Positions 42,920-44,683 of a stretch of DNA of 44,683 nucleotides are shown here, piece after piece; position 1 is the stretch's first letter; every line of letters begins with the position of its first letter. The DNA comes from Cyanobacteria bacterium REEB67 (GTDB lineage Bacteria; Cyanobacteriota; Vampirovibrionia; Obscuribacterales; Obscuribacteraceae): positions 1 to 44,683 of the forward strand of contig JAGXAB010000054.1 of the NCBI GenBank assembly GCA_018971775.1, read 5' to 3'. Below the pieces are notes generated by a model. The model worked only from the letters and a program-made list of their open reading frames with translations. It did not search any database and was not told where the DNA came from. Position numbers and translations under genes: made by a program.

Positions 42920-44032
42920 TTGCAAGTGTTGTCTTCAGCTCAATGTCACACAATCGCCTCTGTGTTTGAGGACATTGCATTGGCCATCGTGGCCACAGAC
43001 AAACATGGCGCAGTGACGTTTTTCAATCCTGCCGCGGCAACCATCATTGGCATGGAGCAAGTCGCCGTTTCGCCAGAGGATTGGTCAAAACACTATGGTG
43101 TTTACTTGTCTGACGGAGTCACATTGTGTCCAGCAGCAGAGTCACCTCTCGTTCGAGCGCTGGCCGGTGATGATGCTACCGGGGTGGAAGTGTTTATCCA
43201 GAATCGCCTCGGCTCAACTCGTTCTCGTTGGTGCACTATTGATTTCAAGCCTATCCGAGGCGACGCTGGCGATGTCACAGGTGCCCTATTGCTCGTTCAA
43301 GATATAAGTGAACGAAAAAAACTTTCCGAAGAGGTGACTCGTTCGAATATCGCCTTGCAGCAATTTGCGACAGTGGCGGCACATGATTTGCAGGAGCCGC
43401 TTCGTTCGATCGCTGGATTTACCGACATGCTTGCGCAATATCAGGGAGAGCAGCTCGATGAAAAATCCGAACGTTGCATGGGGAAGATTAAGAACGGCGT
43501 CAAGCGGATGCAGACACTTATCAATGACCTTCTGTCTTACTCTCGAATCCAGACTACTGCGCAGATTTTACAAGCGACCGACTGCAATGCCATTCTCGCA
43601 GCATGCATCAAGACTCTGAACGCAAGCATCACTGAGAGCGAAGCTACTATCAGTGTCGATCCATTACCCGTTGTTATGGCCGATGCTTCTCAAATTGCGC
43701 AGGTTTTTCAAAATCTTGTCGGTAATGCCCTGAAATTTTGTGCCGCAGACCGACCACCGCTGGTCCAGATCTCAGCACAGAGGCAGGCAACGGCATGGCT
43801 TTTTTCCGTCAAAGATAACGGAATCGGAATCGCACCGGAATTCGCCGAGCGTGTCTTTCGGATATTCCAACGATTGCATTCCCAGGCTTCCTATGCCGGG
43901 ACTGGTATTGGCTTGGCTGTCTGCCAAACAATTGTGGATCGCCACGGTGGTCGAATCTGGGTTGAGTCTGAACCAGGTAATGGTTCAACCTTCTATTTCA
44001 CCATTCCTGAAAGAGGAGGAGATGCAGTATGA
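42920..44032 (+). CDS. Single-PAS histidine kinase, Cph1-like
   Basis: The product is about 370 residues. A PAS domain (about residues 10-130) carries ALAIVATDKHGAVTFFNPAA; the DHp domain has the phosphoacceptor His in VAAHDLQEPLRSIAGF, the phytochrome/Cph1-type form, and the ATPase domain has NLVGNALKF, DNGIGIAP and GTGIGLAVC. I chose the TTG at 42920, with GGAG nine bases before it; the frame is open from a TTG at 42860, which would add 20 residues with four cysteines (CQGCCPPEC). No membrane helix is visible. The next gene overlaps its end by four bases (ATGA) and encodes a receiver protein, the usual Rcp1-like partner. Confidence 0.93.
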   Translation: MQVLSSAQCHTIASVFEDIALAIVATDKHGAVTFFNPAAATIIGMEQVAVSPEDWSKHYGVYLSDGVTLCPAAESPLVRALAGDDATGVEVFIQNRLGSTRSRWCTIDFKPIRGDAGDVTGALLLVQDISERKKLSEEVTRSNIALQQFATVAAHDLQEPLRSIAGFTDMLAQYQGEQLDEKSERCMGKIKNGVKRMQTLINDLLSYSRIQTTAQILQATDCNAILAACIKTLNASITESEATISVDPLPVVMADASQIAQVFQNLVGNALKFCAADRPPLVQISAQRQATAWLFSVKDNGIGIAPEFAERVFRIFQRLHSQASYAGTGIGLAVCQTIVDRHGGRIWVESEPGNGSTFYFTIPERGGDAV

Positions 44033-44463
44033 ATGAGCTGATAAATATATTGATCGTTGATGATAGTCCTGACGATATCGAGTTTACCCTTGTGGCCCTA
44101 AAAGATACAAAACTGGCTAACGACGTCAATGTAGTCAATGACGGTGTCGAAGCGATGGCTTATTTGCGCAAAGAGGGCAAATACGCGTCGGCAAGCACAC
44201 CATCTCTTGTCTTACTGGATTTGAATATGCCGCGAAAAGATGGGCGTGAGGTGTTGAGTGAGATGAAGGCGGACCCTGTGCTAAGGCAGATTCCGGTGGT
44301 TATTCTGACCACGTCTCAAGCAGAGGAAGATATCATTCGCTCGTATGATTTGCATGCTAATTGTTATATAAGCAAGCCGGTTGATCTACAGGCTCTTTCC
44401 AAGATTGTCCGCACTATCGATGAATTTTGGTTCGGTGTCGTCAAATTGCCACCGGTGAGGTAG
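44029..44463 (+). CDS. Rcp1-like receiver-domain response regulator
   Basis: The 144-residue product is a single receiver domain of the Rcp1 type, which pairs with Cph1-like kinases. The DD pair (residues 11-12, IVDDSPDD), phosphoacceptor D64 in LVLLDLNMPRKDG, the VILTTSQAEED switch and K in CYISKPVD are present. Its 15-residue extension after the domain (VRTIDEFWFGVVKLPP) matches the Rcp1-type dimer-forming C-terminus. Translation is coupled to the kinase gene by the ATGA overlap; a further receiver gene follows two bases after its stop. Confidence 0.95.
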   Translation: MNELINILIVDDSPDDIEFTLVALKDTKLANDVNVVNDGVEAMAYLRKEGKYASASTPSLVLLDLNMPRKDGREVLSEMKADPVLRQIPVVILTTSQAEEDIIRSYDLHANCYISKPVDLQALSKIVRTIDEFWFGVVKLPPVR

Positions 44464-44465
44464 TC

Positions 44466-44683
44466 ATGCCAAACCCCATTATGGGCAGCTCCATACCCGT
44501 ATGTTCCATCCTCGTTGTGGAAGACAATATTGACGATTTCGAGCTTTTGGAGCATCACCTTCTTTTCGGTAGTGAAGAGAGAGCTCGGCTTGTACGGAGT
44601 GATTGTCTGGCGGGAGCACTGGAGTGCCTTCAATATGGCAGTTTCGACATAATTCTTTTGGATTTGTCATTGCCAGACAGTGA
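44466..44683 (+). CDS. Receiver-domain protein, cut by window end
   Basis: The open frame starts at an ATG two bases after the Rcp1-like gene and runs off the window after 72 codons. It contains ILVVEDNIDDFELLE and, before the end, FDIILLDLSLPDS, the acidic pocket and phosphoacceptor Asp of a receiver domain. The rest, perhaps a fused kinase, PAS or output domain, lies outside. With the two preceding genes it makes a kinase-receiver-receiver cluster. Confidence 0.88.
   Translation, partial: MPNPIMGSSIPVCSILVVEDNIDDFELLEHHLLFGSEERARLVRSDCLAGALECLQYGSFDIILLDLSLPDS

Overview
The window looks like ordinary chromosome of a Gram-negative-type, fermentation-capable bacterium. The mix of genes (WG-repeat protein, many small signal-peptide proteins of unknown function, transmembrane Ser/Thr kinase with leucine-rich repeats, Rcp1-like response regulators, frequent TTG/GTG starts) fits the non-photosynthetic relatives of Cyanobacteria (Melainabacteria/Vampirovibrionia, perhaps Obscuribacterales). 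This placement is inference from gene content only; no rRNA marker is present. I see no tRNA, rRNA, CRISPR array, insertion sequence or prophage.

Layout. 1-9.3 kb: a small secreted protein, a WG-repeat protein overlapping an acetyltransferase, a very unusual 1110-residue protein built from repeated ClpA/B/C N-domain units without an ATPase, two exported proteins (one carrying a perfect 22-bp inverted repeat inside its coding sequence) and an FCP1/NIF-type HAD phosphatase. 9.3-15 kb: unknown cytoplasmic proteins, a CorA Mg2+ channel, a small exported protein, an exported LRR protein and a DUF1643 protein. 15-18.2 kb: pyrG and gatC, then a Na+/Ca2+-exchanger-family membrane protein. 18.2-28.0 kb, minus strand: cupin, phosphoketolase (xfp) and a complete N-type ATPase operon in the order atpDCQRBEFAG, without a delta gene. 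28.0-31.4 kb, plus strand: the largest gene-free stretch (about 556 bp), a 63-residue basic protein, dnaK and a general-stress-17M-like membrane protein. 31.5-38.6 kb, minus strand: acyl-CoA dehydrogenase (3-hydroxyacyl type), AI-2E-type permease, a PAS histidine kinase with its OmpR-type regulator, a lone receiver-domain protein and a PlsC-like acyltransferase. 38.7-44.7 kb: amino-acid permease, the Ser/Thr kinase with LRRs, a possible peptidase fragment, and a second two-component cluster (kinase, receiver, receiver) cut by the window end.

How it may work together. The phosphoketolase makes acetyl-phosphate without redox cost; placing it directly in front of an N-ATPase suggests that ATP from the acetyl-phosphate branch is spent by, or balanced against, an ion-pumping rotary ATPase. 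The two ends of this energy block are flanked by two small proteins (62 and 63 residues) that share the N-terminus MKNQKSY, the second lying just before dnaK. The strongest candidates for something undescribed are the ClpN-array protein, the MKNQKSY family and the xfp/N-ATPase unit.
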